Assembly: GCA_045579105.1 (NCBI GenBank)
Contig: JAZNLM010000068.1
Coordinates: forward strand, 1-7,537
Reading direction: 5' to 3'
Origin: Flemingiibacterium sp045579105
Lineage (GTDB): Bacteria; Bacillota; Clostridia; Oscillospirales; CAG-272
DNA: 7,537 nt
The position numbers and the translations under genes were made by a program. Shown one piece after another: positions 5,772-7,537 of the stretch (its first letter is position 1; every line of letters begins with the position of its first letter). The notes beneath the pieces were generated by a model that had not been told where the DNA came from, searched no databases, and saw nothing but the letters and a program-made list of their open reading frames with translations.

Positions 5772-6323
5772 ATGGACGAGCTTTCGCTTTACGTGCTTGA
5801 TATAACGATGAACTCGGTTAGAGCAGGCGCCACAGAGATAAATATAACGCTTACCGAAGAGGGTGAGTGGCTGTATTTCTCTGTGTCGGACAATGGCTGC
5901 GGAATGACAGTCGAGCAGGTCGAAAAGCTCACAAATCCGTTCTTTACCACGAGAAAGACCAGAAAGGTCGGACTCGGAATTCCATTTCTCACAATGCTCG
6001 CAGAAATGACGGGCGGAAACGTAACGATAACTTCAAAGCATGAGTCAGAGCACGCCGATCACGGCACTACGACGACTGCAAAGTTCGGACGGCATCACAT
6101 CGATTTTATACCTCTAGGCGATATGGTCGAAACCGTGAAAACGCTGATTCAGGGCTCGCCCGATGTAAACTTTACTTACACACACACAACAGAGAAGGGC
6201 GAAGTAACACTTTCGTGTGCAGAGATAAGAGAAGTGCTCGGCGAGGATATCCCCTTAAGTGAACCGGAAATCCTTATGTGGATAGATGGTGCGCTTCGAG
6301 AACAGTATGAAGCTATCGGATAA
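5772..6323 (+). CDS. Histidine-kinase-type ATPase domain protein (HATPase_c), no phospho-acceptor domain
   Basis: This 183-residue protein starts directly with a GHKL/HATPase_c domain. Seen: the N-box LDITMNSVRAGA (9-20, D10 and N14), the G1 box SDNGCGM (39-45), the F-box NPFFTTRK (55-62) and the G2 box VGLGIPFL (66-73). Residues from about 107 onward form an uncharacterised C-terminal part (including FIPLGDMVETVKTLI) with no recognised domain. There is no dimerisation/H-box helix with a phospho-acceptor histidine, no sensor domain and no membrane segment, so it cannot be an ordinary autophosphorylating sensor kinase alone. ATG 5772 follows AGGAGGG (5761-5767), which overlaps the PHP stop codon. 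It may work with the HydS-like protein as its sensor, or as a MutL/anti-sigma-like ATP-dependent binding protein; both are inference. It is clearly different from the RsbW-like ATPase at 2895-3317. Confidence 0.85.
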   Translation: MDELSLYVLDITMNSVRAGATEINITLTEEGEWLYFSVSDNGCGMTVEQVEKLTNPFFTTRKTRKVGLGIPFLTMLAEMTGGNVTITSKHESEHADHGTTTTAKFGRHHIDFIPLGDMVETVKTLIQGSPDVNFTYTHTTEKGEVTLSCAEIREVLGEDIPLSEPEILMWIDGALREQYEAIG

Positions 6324-6370
6324 TAAAACAGTTAAAAATTTAAATCTAAATACAGAAAGGATAAACCACC

Positions 6371-6742
6371 ATGAAGTCACTTGAAGAGCTGAAAGCAATA
6401 AAGGCTAAAATGCAGGACAAGGTTGCGCTTCGTACCGCTTCGGGCGAAACGAGAATCGTTGTCGGCATGGCAACCTGCGGCATCGCAGCAGGCGCACGTC
6501 CCGTACTCAACGCTTTCGTTGAGGGTATAACCGCGGCAGGTCTTTCCGATGATGTTATAGTAACCCAGACCGGTTGCATCGGCATTTGCCAGTATGAGCC
6601 CGTTGTTGAGGTTTACACCAAGGACGCTGAAAAGGTTACCTATGTTAAGATGACCGCAGAGCGTGCCAAGGAAGTTATCGAAAAGCACATTAAGGGCGGC
6701 AAGGTCGTTACCGAGTATACTATCGGCGCGGCTGCAAAATAA
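6371..6742 (+). CDS. hndB: Small [2Fe-2S] ferredoxin-like subunit of bifurcating hydrogenase (HndB)
   Basis: This 123-residue protein is of the thioredoxin-like [2Fe-2S] ferredoxin type found as HndB in NADP-linked hydrogenases and as the N-terminal domain of HydB/NuoF-like subunits. Seen: an N-terminal helix, a strand ending in VGMATCGIAAGA (C36), the TGCIGICQYEP loop (C69-x3-C73) and a C-terminal helix (AERAKEVIEKHI). Only three cysteines are present in the whole protein, so either a fourth non-cysteine ligand or no stable cluster must be assumed. ATG 6371 follows AGAAAGGA (6354-6361). A 47-bp AT-rich gap separates it from the ATPase gene and 19 bp separate it from the NuoF-like gene. Its position directly before the NuoF-like gene matches the Hnd order. 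It probably relays electrons or stabilises the flavin subunit. Confidence 0.9.
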   Translation: MKSLEELKAIKAKMQDKVALRTASGETRIVVGMATCGIAAGARPVLNAFVEGITAAGLSDDVIVTQTGCIGICQYEPVVEVYTKDAEKVTYVKMTAERAKEVIEKHIKGGKVVTEYTIGAAAK

Positions 6743-6761
6743 TTAGGAGGAAAAAACAATT

Positions 6762-7537
6762 ATGATTCGTTCTCATGTATTGATTTGCGGCGGTACCGGC
6801 TGTACTTCGTCCGGCTCGGTCGCACTGCGCGACAAGCTCGCTGAAGAGCTTAAGGCAAAGGGCATTGACGAGGAAGTCAAAATAGTAATGACCGGTTGCT
6901 TCGGTCTTTGCGCACTCGGCCCAATTATGATCGTATATCCCGAGGGAACCTTCTACTCCAGAGTTGAAGCAAAGGATATTCCCGAAATCGTTGAGGAACA
7001 CCTTCTCAAGGGTCGTATCGTTGAGCGTCTTGTTTACAGCGACACCGGCGATGCAGAGGCTAAGGATGTTCACGCATCTCTTAACGATACTCAGTTCTAC
7101 AAGAAACAGAAGCGCGTTGCACTCCGTAACTGCGGTGTTATCAACCCCGAGAATATCGACGAGTACATCGCTATGGACGGTTACTTCGCTCTCCAGAAGG
7201 TACTTACCGAAATGACTCCCGATGACGTTATCAAGGTAATCCTCGATTCCGGTCTTCGCGGACGTGGCGGCGGCGGATTCCCGACCGGACGTAAGTGGGC
7301 TTTTGCAAAAGCTTCCGTTTCCGACAAGAAGTACGTTGTATGTAACGCCGACGAGGGTGACCCCGGCGCATTCATGGACCGTTCGGTTCTTGAGGGCGAC
7401 CCCCACGCTCTTATCGAGGCTATGGCAATCGCAGGTTACGCAATCGGTGCTGACGAAGGTTACGTTTACGTTCGTGCAGAGTACCCGATCGCAGTAAAGC
7501 GTCTCCAGATCGCTATTGAACAGGCTCGTGAGTACGG
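6762..7537 (+). CDS. hndC: NuoF-like NAD(H)/FMN flavoprotein subunit of bifurcating hydrogenase (HydB/HndC), 3'-truncated
   Basis: The frame stays open from ATG 6762 to the window edge, giving 258 codons. It encodes the flavoprotein subunit that exchanges electrons with NAD(H) in electron-bifurcating [FeFe]-hydrogenases. Residues 1-92 form an N-terminal thioredoxin-like [2Fe-2S] domain (C9-x4-C14 and C46-x3-C50), absent from complex I NuoF and typical of HydB/HndC. After a linker, the FMN/NADH domain begins: GLRGRGGGGFPTGRKW (164-179) is the NADH/FMN-binding glycine-rich loop, followed by NADEGDPGAFMDR (195-207) and YVRAEYP (236-242). The C-terminal [4Fe-4S] and ferredoxin domains lie beyond the window. 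TTAGGAGG (6743-6750) sits 11 bases before the start and overlaps nothing. The catalytic hydrogenase gene (HydA/HndD) is expected next. Assignment to hydrogenase rather than NADH dehydrogenase or formate dehydrogenase rests on the neighbours. Confidence 0.93.
   Translation, partial: MIRSHVLICGGTGCTSSGSVALRDKLAEELKAKGIDEEVKIVMTGCFGLCALGPIMIVYPEGTFYSRVEAKDIPEIVEEHLLKGRIVERLVYSDTGDAEAKDVHASLNDTQFYKKQKRVALRNCGVINPENIDEYIAMDGYFALQKVLTEMTPDDVIKVILDSGLRGRGGGGFPTGRKWAFAKASVSDKKYVVCNADEGDPGAFMDRSVLEGDPHALIEAMAIAGYAIGADEGYVYVRAEYPIAVKRLQIAIEQAREY

Noticed and set aside
6324..6370. Possible internal promoter before hndB
   Set aside because: The gap is AT-rich, but no -35/-10 pair with acceptable spacing is visible.
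6720..7406. Long open frame on the - strand (228 codons) opposite the NuoF-like gene
   Set aside because: It is antisense to a strongly supported FMN/NADH-domain gene, has no recognisable family and no ribosome binding site context; it is a codon-bias shadow.

Overview
The window reads as a chromosomal segment of an anaerobic, fermentative, Gram-positive bacterium of the class Clostridia, probably from the Ruminococcaceae/Oscillospirales part of that class. This rests on gene content (an electron-bifurcating [FeFe]-hydrogenase locus with clostridial accessory genes), strong AGGAGG-type ribosome binding sites, a canonical sigma-A promoter and a Rex-type operator. The taxonomic placement below class level is inference. 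All ten genes lie on the + strand, and the first and last run off the window.

Region 1 (1-1588) holds the C-terminal two-thirds or so of a divergent type IIA topoisomerase B subunit (GyrB/ParE family), closed by a clear Rho-independent terminator. Region 2 (1589-1882) is an AT-rich intergenic stretch without a credible gene. It carries the promoter of the following operon (TAGACT-N17-TATAAT at 1738-1766) and, about 30 bp past the predicted transcription start, a perfect inverted repeat matching the operator of the NADH/NAD+ sensor Rex.

Region 3 (1883-7537 and beyond) is one operon-like run. Its outer genes encode parts of a soluble, NAD(H)-linked, electron-bifurcating hydrogenase of the HydABC/HndABCD type: the NuoE-like subunit (1883-2377), a small [2Fe-2S] protein (6371-6742) and the NuoF-like flavoprotein (6762 onward, truncated). 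The catalytic hydrogenase subunit is expected just downstream but is not in the window.

Inserted between the NuoE-like gene and the [2Fe-2S] gene are six tightly packed genes (2543-6323) that look like a sensing and signalling module: two DRTGG-type small proteins, an RsbW/SpoIIAB-type ATPase, a HydS-like sensory [FeFe]-hydrogenase with a modified active site and a C-terminal RnfB-type Fe-S domain, a PHP-family metal-dependent phosphoesterase, and a histidine-kinase-type ATPase without a phospho-acceptor histidine. A plausible model (inference) is that Rex sets transcription according to NADH/NAD+, while the HydS-centred module reads H2 or redox state and adjusts hydrogenase output through phosphorylation or ATP-dependent protein binding. 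No response regulator, sigma factor or anti-anti-sigma partner is visible here.

The 165-bp spacer between the NuoE-like gene and the first DRTGG gene is unusually rich in perfect inverted repeats. It includes a hairpin sitting between a Shine-Dalgarno-like sequence and the next start codon.
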